Assembly: GCF_014297275.1 (NCBI RefSeq) | Contig: NZ_JACOQK010000001.1 | Span: 1,984,001-2,048,000 of the forward strand | Reading direction: 5' to 3' | Origin: Clostridium facile | GTDB taxonomy: Bacteria; Bacillota; Clostridia; Oscillospirales; Ruminococcaceae | DNA length: 64,000 nt | In this document: piece by piece, positions 32,201 through 40,757 of the stretch | Numbering within the stretch: position 1 is the first letter of the stretch | How the letters are laid out: the number at the start of each line of letters is the position of its first letter | Position numbers and translations under genes: made by a program | The notes under the pieces: model-generated | Told to the model about the DNA's origin: nothing | Database searches by the model: none | What the model saw: the letters and a program-made list of their open reading frames with translations, nothing else

Positions 32201-34087
32201 TTTGATAATCTTATCCCCACAAGTCAAGGCGTTTTTAAAATAGCTATCTACACCACGGTGGGTAAAGGTGAAAAATGCTCCATTTTCAAAAGATGGGATT
32301 AATTCCACTGGAGCACCATCTACTGTGGCGGTAATGGAAGAAGTTGTATTGTCAAAGTCTTTGATAGAAAGAGATTGTGTTCCGGATAAACTTCCATCTC
32401 CACCAAAGTTTACACGTAATCCTGTTACATTATCCAGTTTATTGACGTTAACTCTTTGGACATCTGTCATGGTATAGCGGTAGGTATTATATGCTTTTAC
32501 ATAGTAATCTACATAATCCGCGTTTAATACTACATCGGATGGAATAAACGCATACCATTTGTTATAGATAGCAAATGATGTTGTCTTATCACATACATAA
32601 GAATCCATATCAGGTGTCTTATAGTACAATTCAATGGATTTTACCGGCATCACATCGCTCCCACTGTAGTTATATGGGATTCGAATAAAATCCCCTTGGT
32701 TTACACTGGTTACTGGATCAACTGCCAAAGATAGATTTGGAGAGGAACCATCATCTTCAGCATAGGTTACCTGGGCGTCATTGATAGCACCCATATTTGT
32801 TGTGGATTGCGCTTTATAAACATCCATTTTTGGTCCGTCTGGATTAATCTTCAGGTCAACGCTTTTGTTGTCCTTCATATCATTAGTTCCATCCCAGAAG
32901 TAATAGGAAACTAATTCCCTGTCTTGGTTTTCCGCCGTTTTATAAACTTCAAAACCACGGAGTGTATTATTTAATCCATTTTGATTTTCAAAAATAAAGA
33001 CTGGAACATTTTCTGGAATACTGTAGGCCGCACGGAATTCCTCTTCAGTTGGATAGGTTGTATAGGAACCTGCTAAAGAGTCTGCACGGTAACACCAGAT
33101 AACTGCTGTACTTCCTGCTGGGATAATACAGCCTTCCTTACTTTTATCCATAGTAGTAATTTCCAATGTTTTTACATTATCCGTTTTAATGCGATAATCA
33201 ATTTGGTATTCTTTGTTTAAATCAATATCCTGGCTGGTTGTATTTGTTAACTCAAAACATTCCATTAAATCATTGGATCCAGACCCATAAACCGCATCTC
33301 GATTACTATCGTTTGCTCTAATCTCTGTTAAATATAAACCTTCTGGTTTCCGATTTTCTGGAATATGGATTTCACGTTGTCCATTTAATTGAGCGGTATA
33401 TACAACACCGGCAGTGGTTGGCTTTTTGCTTTCATATACATTCATTGTAGAGCCAAAGTCTGGAATGCTCAATTGGACAGAAAGTCCATCGGATGTTACC
33501 TCATCCGTTGTTTTGTTATAATGGTAGTAAGAAACCGTCTCCCCAGTAGATTTTTTAATCGCAAAACCACGATCATTTTCTGCAAATCCGTTTTGTCCGC
33601 TTACTATGAATACTGGAACACCATCCGGTACATTCATATCTTTACGGAATTCCTCTTCAGAAGCATAACCGCCTTCCCCTAGGTCTTTTCTTTGGCTCCA
33701 AAAAATAACAGTCTGTCCTGGGGCAATGTTAACGTCACTGCTACCATCAACAGTGGTAACTGCCAACTGTTTCATCACATAGTTGTCTTCAGAAGGATAT
33801 TCGTACCAAAAACCATAGTCTTGGTTAAAATTGATTGTCTGGTCAGAAGTATTTGTAATTTCAACAAATTCCATCTGGTCACTAGTATTTCCATAAACAT
33901 CGCTTCGATAAGATACATCATTTTGATAAATTTCAGTCATCCACAAGCCTTTTTGCGCTGGTTGATCCAAATTATTTGCAGTATCTTGTACCGCAAATGC
34001 TGGAAGTGCTGACCCTGCAATCATGGTAGACGCTACCGCAACGGATAAGCAAGCCGCTAAAAGCCTTTTTCCAAATCGCTTTTTCAT
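29258..34087 (-). CDS. Giant cell-surface protein: lamin-tail domains, metallophosphoesterase, FIVAR repeats
   Basis: The protein has 1609 residues. The signal peptide is about 1-32. Two lamin-tail (LTD) domains lie near 45-225 and 245-430; both begin with LTEI/MTEI and contain an FELTN/VEITN strand and a GQTVIFW/GSTAVIW strand. Beta-rich, Ig-like regions cover 450-960. A calcineurin-type phosphoesterase covers about 968-1240, with all motifs present: SDTQYYS, HTGDIVDEF, GGNHDTGH, ICTHPG and NGHYHGASM. Three FIVAR-type three-helix repeats lie at 1334-1534. A TRTGD-like motif, a hydrophobic helix and KKRMSK end the protein, as in sortase-anchored or tail-anchored proteins. It is probably an extracellular phosphohydrolase displayed on the wall; the substrate is unknown. 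Monocistronic. Confidence 0.85.
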   Translation of the reverse strand: MKKRFGKRLLAACLSVAVASTMIAGSALPAFAVQDTANNLDQPAQKGLWMTEIYQNDVSYRSDVYGNTSDQMEFVEITNTSDQTINFNQDYGFWYEYPSEDNYVMKQLAVTTVDGSSDVNIAPGQTVIFWSQRKDLGEGGYASEEEFRKDMNVPDGVPVFIVSGQNGFAENDRGFAIKKSTGETVSYYHYNKTTDEVTSDGLSVQLSIPDFGSTMNVYESKKPTTAGVVYTAQLNGQREIHIPENRKPEGLYLTEIRANDSNRDAVYGSGSNDLMECFELTNTTSQDIDLNKEYQIDYRIKTDNVKTLEITTMDKSKEGCIIPAGSTAVIWCYRADSLAGSYTTYPTEEEFRAAYSIPENVPVFIFENQNGLNNTLRGFEVYKTAENQDRELVSYYFWDGTNDMKDNKSVDLKINPDGPKMDVYKAQSTTNMGAINDAQVTYAEDDGSSPNLSLAVDPVTSVNQGDFIRIPYNYSGSDVMPVKSIELYYKTPDMDSYVCDKTTSFAIYNKWYAFIPSDVVLNADYVDYYVKAYNTYRYTMTDVQRVNVNKLDNVTGLRVNFGGDGSLSGTQSLSIKDFDNTTSSITATVDGAPVELIPSFENGAFFTFTHRGVDSYFKNALTCGDKIIKNFSKCSEIPSDSSMAIMVDQSYFTYNEDGSVSIELAIRAGTYGSTWESDTDANNDDFYISNMALSLTDGTVIQPTSVVGVNGNDLSTMGEIKMGDSADCEIAAIMDFEIPAGKVDAVSGMIDTTALSDGGHQLVVNSSSGNSKTIDFTVDNSTPQQPEETPVATDLDFSIESSTYPAVATVGSVEGAANTTIYQAKALNDISIYTGVGDSTAQAEAANGLGSVTSDNGQYPYQIFEITTDGTQQEQIRIDLSAQADYDQPIQLYALNTTDSTWDILETTEQNGKITAVFPLEDYLENGKVTVLAQARGEEYTPYTEPQATQDTVKNDYNWDGTGIPEQYDFSIAWISDTQYYSEQYMENFSKMTNWIVDNKDGLGIQYVVHTGDIVDEFNEEYQYVNASNELSKFEQAGLPYGLLGGNHDTGHGNERYELYDKYFGAERYEGNSWYGGTYDDNKGHYDLVNVDGEELLFIYMSWDIYTPEVDWINSVLEQYPDKKAIICTHPGINANAEPDYFSDLLLEQVCKTHTNVIAMLNGHYHGASMNNVGFDDNGDGVEDRVVYRICTDYQSAPGGGEGYIKMMYFDLANGKIYLNSYSPVLDDYNYYDTPKLDNYGSGVVASDIDIAELPVNFDRTTPKTLTVDSLNANLLTNNILGQGTEGQTQIELSTAKGQTDTAYAVAKDAEGNILSYSNALQYTVGTVQSTNKDILKKVVEYADNVKASDEFDNVIADVQKSFLEAFDQAKTILEDPTASQEQVDASWKTLLNEIHKLGFVKGDITSLQMLVDIAKGYDLSQYIEAGQAEFDTALTAAEELLANADNAMQQQITEAADNLLNAMMNLRFKADKSVLEQVVVEANGKDATAYTAESYNALTVAVQTATTVLENDNATQDEVDTAVNVVQQAIDKLVPVTTEDTTSKQPSQDETKEVVSTGQESQETKSANTTTKTVRTGDTGRNILYLMISGLSAATVGVLVGHKKRMSK

Positions 34088-34431
34088 TTACATTTTCCTT
34101 CCTAAATGATAGTAGGAGCATTGATTTACTCCAATTGATACACTACCATATATAAATTTCTGTTACTATCATAAATAAATCATATTCAAGTTAAATGTAT
34201 AAATTATCATTTCGGAAAAATAGCGATAAAATAAAATCTGTTTTACAATATAAAAGATAAAAGTAAACAAAAAGAAATATAAGAAAAATTTATGTTAAAT
34301 AAATGTGTGGTTTCAGCTGCACGGTAAGGAACAATTGATTCATTATTTTTCCAAAAGCCAACCAATTGATTGCCTAAAAGTTTCCCTATAGTTCAAAAAT
34401 GCACCTATATTAACGAATCAATATACAAAAA
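34088..34431. other. AT-rich region upstream of the surface-protein gene
   Basis: No gene is visible. It carries GGAAGG before the surface-protein start and must hold that gene's promoter. Nothing else was recognised. Confidence 0.4.
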
Positions 34432-34468
34432 ATAAACTGATTCCGTCCGAAAAACGAAACCAGTTTAT
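34432..34468 (-). terminator. Terminator of the ABC-cinA-UPF0340 operon
   Basis: The ATAAACTG/CAGTTTAT stem with an internal CGT/ACG pair is followed on the minus strand by TTTTTTG. It lies 60 nt past the UPF0340 stop codon. Confidence 0.7.
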
Positions 34469-34528
34469 CCAATCCACTTTAATGTTATCTACTCTACAAA
34501 AATGTTTATATCGTTCATACCATTCCAA

Positions 34529-35080
34529 TTAGATTTTTGCAGTATCATAATGGGCACGTTCTCCGCCAATAAATTTAGGGCGTGTCCTTGCGCAAACCAG
34601 GTGGGCTTCTCCAATCGAAGAAAGGGATAGGCGTACGGGTACCGCTACCTGTTTTAAATGCATCCCAATCAAAGTATCCCCAATATCCATTCCACCATGA
34701 GCTTTTATGGTTTCTACTGCAACTGGGTTCTGGAAATTCTGGTATGCTGTTGTGGCAAAGCTTCCCCCTGCTTTTGGCTGGGGAACCACATTGACCGGCT
34801 CATACCCATATTTTTCAGCTGCCGCCTGCTCTAAAATAATACACCGGTTTAAATGTTCACAGCATTGTGCCGCTAAATAGACACCATGCACTTGCAGCAC
34901 TGGATAAATCCCCTCAAATACCGCTTTTGCCAGTTCCACACTGGAATCAGAACCAATTTTATGCCCTCCAATTTCGCTGGAAGAACATCCAACCACCAAA
35001 ATTTCCTGTGGTTTTAATTTTGCAATCTCCAGCAGTTCTTCTACCGCCTGACGGGCCTGGTTTTTAATTTCTTCTAACAT
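34529..35080 (-). CDS. UPF0340 (TIGR01440, YwlG-like) protein
   Basis: The protein has 183 residues. The pattern EILVVGCSSSEIGGHKIGSD, QCCEHLNRCIILEQ and GGMDIGDTLIGMHLKQVAVP is diagnostic of the UPF0340/DUF436 family. The fold is related to ribose-phosphate-binding proteins, and the function is unknown. It is the last gene of a four-gene minus-strand operon, 11 nt after cinA. Confidence 0.9.
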   Translation of the reverse strand: MLEEIKNQARQAVEELLEIAKLKPQEILVVGCSSSEIGGHKIGSDSSVELAKAVFEGIYPVLQVHGVYLAAQCCEHLNRCIILEQAAAEKYGYEPVNVVPQPKAGGSFATTAYQNFQNPVAVETIKAHGGMDIGDTLIGMHLKQVAVPVRLSLSSIGEAHLVCARTRPKFIGGERAHYDTAKI

Positions 35081-35091
35081 AAAAATCCCTC

Positions 35092-35880
35092 CTATTCTTC
35101 ATACCTTTGTTTGATGTATCCGGAATATCTTCTGGTTAACTCCTGTTCAATGGGGATAATCAGACGCATCCCCTGCTCTCTATTATCCGCAGAAGCGGTA
35201 ATGCGGATTAGAGTACCATCATCCTTTGCGTATGTAGCAACAGTAGGATTGGTTAAATCCAACAGAGCAGAAATGGAGTCTGCCACTGGTGCTTCCCCTA
35301 CTATTTCTGGTGGAGCTTCCTGCATACTCTTTAATTTCAAATTGACCGAAACAAATACCCGATTACTACGGGAATTTAAATATTGATGGCAACACAGTTC
35401 AAACATCGGCTGCATTTCACTTGGAGGTCCAGGAAGCAGTACAATTGTCTTGCGATTTCGTTCGATAATACAGCCCGGTGCGGTCCCAACATCATTATAC
35501 AACGGAATACAGCCAGTTGGCAAATAAGCCTGTTTGGCGATGCTATCCGTCATTGCAATGTGCAGCTGCCCAATCTTTTCCTCAATCCAATGGTAAGCCT
35601 TTTGATCTTTTACCAAAGTTTTTCCGAAATACTCTGCGGCAACCTCTTTGGTCAAATCATCTTTGGTAGGCCCTAGCCCTCCGCACATCACCACCAGGTC
35701 AGCCCTGGTAAAAGCAATCTCTAAAGCCGAACGTAAACGCTGCCGGTTATCCCCCACCACCGTTTGGTAATAGACATCAATCCCTAGATGCGCCAATTTT
35801 TTAGCTAAATACTGGGCATTCGTATTACAAATATTTCCCAACAAAAGCTCTGTTCCTACACATAAAATTTCTGCCACCAT
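35092..35880 (-). CDS. cinA: CinA N-terminal (MoaB/Mog-like) protein without the amidase domain
   Basis: The protein has 262 residues. The molybdopterin-binding-like domain is clear (EILCVGTELLLGNICNTNAQ; VVMCGGLGPTKDDLTKEVAA; LPGPPSEMQPMFE), and a short KH-like region follows. Full CinA has about 410 residues with a C-terminal NMN deamidase. That half is absent and the frame closes with its own stop 11 nt before the next gene, so this is a short form rather than a visible frameshift. The N-terminal domain of CinA-type proteins can hydrolyse ADP-ribose-like nucleotides. It lies 14 nt after the ABC gene. Confidence 0.85.
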   Translation of the reverse strand: MVAEILCVGTELLLGNICNTNAQYLAKKLAHLGIDVYYQTVVGDNRQRLRSALEIAFTRADLVVMCGGLGPTKDDLTKEVAAEYFGKTLVKDQKAYHWIEEKIGQLHIAMTDSIAKQAYLPTGCIPLYNDVGTAPGCIIERNRKTIVLLPGPPSEMQPMFELCCHQYLNSRSNRVFVSVNLKLKSMQEAPPEIVGEAPVADSISALLDLTNPTVATYAKDDGTLIRITASADNREQGMRLIIPIEQELTRRYSGYIKQRYEE

Positions 35881-35894
35881 CGCAATATCCTCCT

Positions 35895-37625
35895 TTATGA
35901 ATTTGCATACTGGCTATTATATAATTCATAATAAAAGCCTTTTTTCTCTAATAATTGGGTATGGGTTCCCTGTTCCACAATATTCCCCTGATTCATCACA
36001 AGAATTTGGTCTGCATTCACAATCGTGGATAACCTATGGGCGATAACAAAACTGGTCCGCCCCTCCATCAATTTTAAAAAGGCTTTCTGAATCCGTATTT
36101 CCGTTAAAGTGTCAATTGAACTGGTAGCCTCATCCAGAATTAGCATTTCTGGGTCTGCCAACATTGCCCTAGCAATGGTGAGCAGCTGCCGCTGCCCTTG
36201 TGAGAGCTGCCCCCCTTCTTGGGAAACTACCGTATCATATCCATATTTTAAGCGGGTGATAAATCCATGGGCATGAGCGGCCTTTGCCGCCTGTTCTATT
36301 TCTTCTTGGGTAGCGTCCGGTTTTCCATAAGTCAAGTTTTCCCGGATGCTTCCACCCATCAGCCAGGTATCCTGTAACACCATGCCAAAACTTTGGCGAA
36401 GGCTGTCCCGAGTAATTCGGCGGGTATCAATTCCATCAATCAAAATCGCCCCATCCGTCACTTCATAGAACCGCATTAACAGATTAACTAGTGTGGTCTT
36501 TCCACAACCTGTTGGTCCAACAATGGCGATTGTCTGACCCGGCTTTGCCTCAAAACAAAAATCCTGAATTAATTTCTGGTCTGAACGATAAGAAAAAGAA
36601 ACATGGTCAAAACAAACATGACCCTTGCAGTCATGTAACTCCATGGCATCTGGGATATCTGATGTTTGCGGTGGAGCATCAATCACCGCAAAAATGCGTT
36701 CCAACGAAGCGAAAGCCGTTTGTAGTTGAGCGGTAATGCCGGAAATCTCGTTAAAAGGTTTGGCGAATTGGGCGGAATAAATCAAAAAACTGGAGATAAT
36801 TCCAACAGAAACCCCCTGCGTAACAGCGATTATCCCCCCTGCAATACCTACAGCAATATAACAGATATTATTCACAAATCGGGTACTTGGGTTTACCATT
36901 GCGGAAGCGAACATAGCATGGGTAGCTGTTTTCCGTAGGCGGTCGGAAATATTGTTAAATTCTTCGCACTCCAGCCCTTCCCTACCAAACGCTTTGACAA
37001 TCTTCTGATTACCTACAATCTCAGCGGCAAACGAAGATAATTCCCCAACCGACTGTTGCTGTCTGGTAAAGGTTTTCTGGCTAAACTTTGTAATAAAATA
37101 TGCCACAATCAGGCAAATCGGCGTCAACACCAAAATGGTAACAGTAATTGTCACGTTCAGATAAAACATAAACGCCACTGCAGAAATCAGGGTAACAATT
37201 CCAGAAAACGCGTTGGTGATGGATACTGCCATAGCATCGCTGACACTATCTAAATCATTGGTAAAACGGCTAATAATATCCCCATGGGGATGGTTGTCGT
37301 AATAAGAAAGTGGCTGCAAATTTAAATTGTGGAAGGTATCCCGTCGCATATCCCGCACCACAAGGTAGGACACTTTATTGGCATAGCGGGAGATAAACCA
37401 CTGGAACAAGGAGGAGATCACATAGATGGCCCCCAATCCAATCAGAATTTGAATCAGACCTGGAAAATCCACTGCGCCTGGACCATGGATGTAGTCAATG
37501 GCAACCCCATTCAGATAGGTAGCAGCCACTACGCCCAAGCTGCTAACCAAGGCACAAACCAACGCAAGCAGGATTTGAAACCAGTATTTTTTGGCGTATC
37601 CAAGCAAACGGCGAAAATTTTTCAT
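35895..37625 (-). CDS. ABC exporter subunit (consensus ATP site), heterodimer partner B
   Basis: The protein has 576 residues. The start is the ATG after AGGAGGGAC; the frame opens five codons earlier at GTG. A six-helix transmembrane domain (1-320) is followed by a nucleotide-binding domain with Walker A GPTGCGKTT, signature LSQGQRQLL, Walker B MLILDEATSSID with the catalytic Glu, and H-loop IAHRLST. This half therefore has the active motifs. With the gene directly upstream (11-nt gap) it should form a heterodimeric type IV exporter of the LmrCD/BmrCD class, moving drugs, lipids or peptides. The substrate is unknown. Confidence 0.9.
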   Translation of the reverse strand: MKNFRRLLGYAKKYWFQILLALVCALVSSLGVVAATYLNGVAIDYIHGPGAVDFPGLIQILIGLGAIYVISSLFQWFISRYANKVSYLVVRDMRRDTFHNLNLQPLSYYDNHPHGDIISRFTNDLDSVSDAMAVSITNAFSGIVTLISAVAFMFYLNVTITVTILVLTPICLIVAYFITKFSQKTFTRQQQSVGELSSFAAEIVGNQKIVKAFGREGLECEEFNNISDRLRKTATHAMFASAMVNPSTRFVNNICYIAVGIAGGIIAVTQGVSVGIISSFLIYSAQFAKPFNEISGITAQLQTAFASLERIFAVIDAPPQTSDIPDAMELHDCKGHVCFDHVSFSYRSDQKLIQDFCFEAKPGQTIAIVGPTGCGKTTLVNLLMRFYEVTDGAILIDGIDTRRITRDSLRQSFGMVLQDTWLMGGSIRENLTYGKPDATQEEIEQAAKAAHAHGFITRLKYGYDTVVSQEGGQLSQGQRQLLTIARAMLADPEMLILDEATSSIDTLTEIRIQKAFLKLMEGRTSFVIAHRLSTIVNADQILVMNQGNIVEQGTHTQLLEKKGFYYELYNSQYANS

Positions 37626-37636
37626 CTTGTCCCTCC

Positions 37637-39343
37637 TCACTTGCTTTGAGATTGATAAATTTCTTGATAGGTTTCACAGGTTTGTAACAATTCCTCATGC
37701 TTCCCGTGTCCAACCAATTTTCCATCATCCAGCACCAGAATATGGTCCGCCAGAGTGACGGAACTGATCCGCTGGGAAACGATGATAATTGTCCCATTTT
37801 TCAGATATTCCCTTAAAGAGCGGCGCAGCTTCAGATCTGTCTGATAATCCAACGCACTCAAACTGTCGTCTAAAATTAACAAATCTGGCTTCCGAACTAA
37901 TGCTCGGGCAATGGACAGCCGCTGCTGTTGTCCACCGGAAAAATTCTTACCACCCTCATGAATTTGGGAATGGATTCCCTTATTCAATGTCTTTACAAAA
38001 TCATATGCTTGCGCAGCCTTCAGCGCCTCTATGATCTCCTGTTCTGTTGCATCCTCTTTTCCCCAACGAATATTGTCCGCAATGCTACCGGAGAATAGCA
38101 CTGTCTTTTGGGGAACAATTGTGATTTTGGAGCGCAGATAATCCTGTGCTAACTGCTTCACTGGTTTGCCTCCAAACCTTACTTCCCCTTGGTTTACATC
38201 GTAAAACCGTGGAATCAAATTAATCAAGGTGGATTTCCCGCTTCCTGTGGTTCCCACAACCCCAAGGATATTTCCTACTGGCAAGGTAAATGAGATGTCC
38301 TCCAACACTTCTTTTTGGTTATACCCAAAGGAAACATGGTCAAACTCTACGAAAGGAGCGGTTGGATCTAGTTCCCTTTCCGCCTGTTGGTCTTTTACCG
38401 AAACATCACAAGTCAATACTTCATTGATTCGGTTGGCAGAAGCAGATGCTTTGGTAAACAACACTACCAAGTTTGCCACGATAATCAGTGCCATCAAAAT
38501 TTGGGTGACATAGTTGATCAAAGCCACAATACTTCCCTGGGTTAAATTACCCGCATTTACGCTGATACCCCCAAAATAAAGCAGCACAATAATGCCAGCA
38601 TTCATTACCACTGAGGTAATCGGGTTCATCAAAGCGGAAAGATTGGTAACATGGATATTCGCCCTAGCCAACTGTTCGGTTGCTTCGTCCATCCGTTCCC
38701 GTTCTTTTTCATGGCGGGCAAAAGCCCGGATTACCCTTACACCGCTTAAATTTTCCCGCAGAACCTGCCCTAACCGGTCCAATTTGCGTTGGGCGTTTTG
38801 ATAAAGTGGAACCGTCTTTTTCATGATAACTACCAACACCAATACAAAGATAGGAATCAGCACCACAAACACCAGTGAAAGCTGTGGGTCAATATAAATC
38901 GACATCACCAGTGCGCCAACACACAAAAAAGGTGCCCTACTAACCAAACGGATCAAATAGGCAACTGCCATTACAACCTGGTTTACATCGTTGGTCAAAC
39001 GGTTAATCAAAGTGGCGTTTCCAAATTGGTCCAGCTCCTGATAAGAAAGTTGGGATATTTTCTGGATCAATTCCCGGCGGATATCATTGCCAACGTTCTG
39101 GCAGGTAACAGACGCAAAATATTGGCATAACGTTGCCGAGCCAAGCCCTACAATAATAACACCCAGCATCAGTATCCCAGTTTTCCAAATATAAGGAATA
39201 TCCATATTGTGTATCCCCACATCAATAATCCTCGCCATCAGCAAAGGTAGCAATAGTTCCAATATTGCTTCTACCAGTTTTGCAACAGACCCGATAATTG
39301 TCTGTTTTAAATAGGGGCGCAAAAATCTTTTTAGTTGAAACAA
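37637..39343 (-). CDS. ABC exporter subunit (degenerate ATP site), heterodimer partner A
   Basis: The protein has 568 residues. A TTG start at 39343, 10 nt after GGAG, is preferred. The frame runs 19 codons upstream to another TTG with no ribosome binding site. The transmembrane domain is followed by Walker A GTTGSGKST, signature FSGGQQQRL, Walker B LLILDDSLSALD and VSQRISSV. The residue after Walker B is Asp instead of Glu and the H-loop His is Gln. This is the usual degenerate half of heterodimeric exporters, so it is expected rather than decayed. It is first in the operon and divergent from the his operon. Confidence 0.88.
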   Translation of the reverse strand: MFQLKRFLRPYLKQTIIGSVAKLVEAILELLLPLLMARIIDVGIHNMDIPYIWKTGILMLGVIIVGLGSATLCQYFASVTCQNVGNDIRRELIQKISQLSYQELDQFGNATLINRLTNDVNQVVMAVAYLIRLVSRAPFLCVGALVMSIYIDPQLSLVFVVLIPIFVLVLVVIMKKTVPLYQNAQRKLDRLGQVLRENLSGVRVIRAFARHEKERERMDEATEQLARANIHVTNLSALMNPITSVVMNAGIIVLLYFGGISVNAGNLTQGSIVALINYVTQILMALIIVANLVVLFTKASASANRINEVLTCDVSVKDQQAERELDPTAPFVEFDHVSFGYNQKEVLEDISFTLPVGNILGVVGTTGSGKSTLINLIPRFYDVNQGEVRFGGKPVKQLAQDYLRSKITIVPQKTVLFSGSIADNIRWGKEDATEQEIIEALKAAQAYDFVKTLNKGIHSQIHEGGKNFSGGQQQRLSIARALVRKPDLLILDDSLSALDYQTDLKLRRSLREYLKNGTIIIVSQRISSVTLADHILVLDDGKLVGHGKHEELLQTCETYQEIYQSQSK

Positions 39344-39555
39344 AACGAAATCACTCCAATTTTCCGATGATATTTCTCCCTTGTGACACTGTCCTATCAA
39401 ACAGTTGCGTGGTATAATATTTATATAAATGATTAAACAAATTAAATTTCATCTTTATTTTATCGTTTGTTACTTGGCAGAAAATTATGCCAGGAAAGAC
39501 GGTTTTTATTATACTAAAAATTTATGAATATTTTGTAAATACTTTATTGATTTAT

Positions 39556-39584
39556 TTGACTAAAGCGCTAAAGCGTTGTATGAT
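39556..39584 (+). promoter_or_regulatory. Promoter of the histidine operon
   Basis: TTGACT, a 17-bp spacer and TATGAT. The spacer carries the direct repeat TAAAGCGC-TAAAGCGT, which could be a repressor site. The leader to hisZ is only about 40 nt, too short for a T-box, so control is probably by repression at the promoter. Confidence 0.8.
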
Positions 39585-39629
39585 AGTAATTGTTAAGTAA
39601 CGGAAAAACATATTGGAAGGTGGTATAAA

Positions 39630-40757
39630 ATGGAATTCACACTGGATACCTTGAAAAAAGACGAACAGGTGTCTTTGAGTTTACGCAAACTGTATGAGCA
39701 GTTTGGCTATAAAAAATATAAAGTAAGCAAATTTGAAGCATATGAGCTTTACCTAGAAAACAAAAATTTTTTAAAAAGTGAGCAGATCATTACTTTTAAT
39801 GACCTGGATGGAAAGTTGCTGGCATTAAAACCTGATGTGACACTGTCCATTATTAAAAACACCAACGCCAACCGTGAACAGACAGAAAAACTTTATTATA
39901 TCGAAAACGTTTACCGTTTGTCCCGCCAAAATCATGAATATAAAGAGATTAACCAGATGGGATTGGAATACATAGGAGATGTTGACCTGTATGCCACGTT
40001 GGAAGTAATCCAACTGGCAATGGATAGCTTAACAGCGATTGATCCCAACTGTATTTTAGATATTTCCCATATGGGGTTTGTTTCCGGGTTATTTGATAGT
40101 CTCTCGGTCGAACACAGTGTAAAAATGCAACTGTTGGGTTGCCTCCGCTCCAAAAATCTGCACGACCTGAAACGAATTGTGGAGCAGGAACATATTTCTG
40201 ATTTTTATCGGGATAAGCTGGAAAAAATTGCTGCTTTGGACGGGGAATTTGAATCCACCCTACAAGCGGCACAGGAATTGGTCATCAATGACAACATGCA
40301 GGATGCGGTAAATGAGCTTAAAGCCATTTATCAAATCATTTCCCAAAACCAACTTGCTCAACATATCCGGCTGGACTTTTCCATCATCCAAGATATCGAT
40401 TACTACAACGGGATTATCTTCCAAGGATATGTACAAAAATCCCCAAGCGCAGTGCTTTCTGGCGGCAGGTATGATAACCTGCTAAAAAAATTCAACCGTG
40501 ATGCAGGTGCCATCGGATTTGCGCTTTATCTAGATGAATTAAGCAGATATTACCCCGTTGCTATGGATTACGATGTGGATACCTTTGTTTTGTACCAAAA
40601 TGATGCCGATTGCAATATACTCTCTCAGCAGATCAACAAGCTAGTTTCCTCTGGGGAACGGGTTCGGGCTGGAAAGCAGATTCCTGCTGACCTGCGTTAT
40701 AAAAAACTGATGAAAATAAATGGAGATATTTTGGAGGAGGTGGATAGCCGTGCTTAA
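39630..40757 (+). CDS. hisZ: ATP phosphoribosyltransferase regulatory subunit HisZ
   Basis: The protein has 375 residues and is a HisRS-like paralogue without aminoacylation activity. It partners the short HisG to form the first enzyme of histidine synthesis. The class II synthetase core is visible: GYKKYKVSKFEAYELYLENK, LLALKPDVTLSI, YYIENVYRLSRQNHEYKEIN, QMGLEYIGD and LSGGRYDNLLKKFNRDAGAI. It opens the operon behind a GGAAGG site and overlaps hisG by 8 nt. Its presence with a HisG of 207 residues is self-consistent. Confidence 0.93.
   Translation: MEFTLDTLKKDEQVSLSLRKLYEQFGYKKYKVSKFEAYELYLENKNFLKSEQIITFNDLDGKLLALKPDVTLSIIKNTNANREQTEKLYYIENVYRLSRQNHEYKEINQMGLEYIGDVDLYATLEVIQLAMDSLTAIDPNCILDISHMGFVSGLFDSLSVEHSVKMQLLGCLRSKNLHDLKRIVEQEHISDFYRDKLEKIAALDGEFESTLQAAQELVINDNMQDAVNELKAIYQIISQNQLAQHIRLDFSIIQDIDYYNGIIFQGYVQKSPSAVLSGGRYDNLLKKFNRDAGAIGFALYLDELSRYYPVAMDYDVDTFVLYQNDADCNILSQQINKLVSSGERVRAGKQIPADLRYKKLMKINGDILEEVDSRA

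Noticed and set aside
31619..32302. A 227-codon open frame on the plus strand inside the surface-protein gene
   Set aside because: It lies fully antisense to a gene with clear domains, has no ribosome binding site, and its composition mirrors the codons of the real gene.
35092..35880. Frameshifted cinA pseudogene
   Set aside because: The frame ends cleanly and the next gene follows after 11 nt, leaving no room for a lost C-terminal half; short CinA forms are known.
37637..39343. Inactivated ABC transporter subunit
   Set aside because: Asp after Walker B and Gln at the H-loop are the usual degenerate site of heterodimeric exporters, and the partner carries the consensus site.
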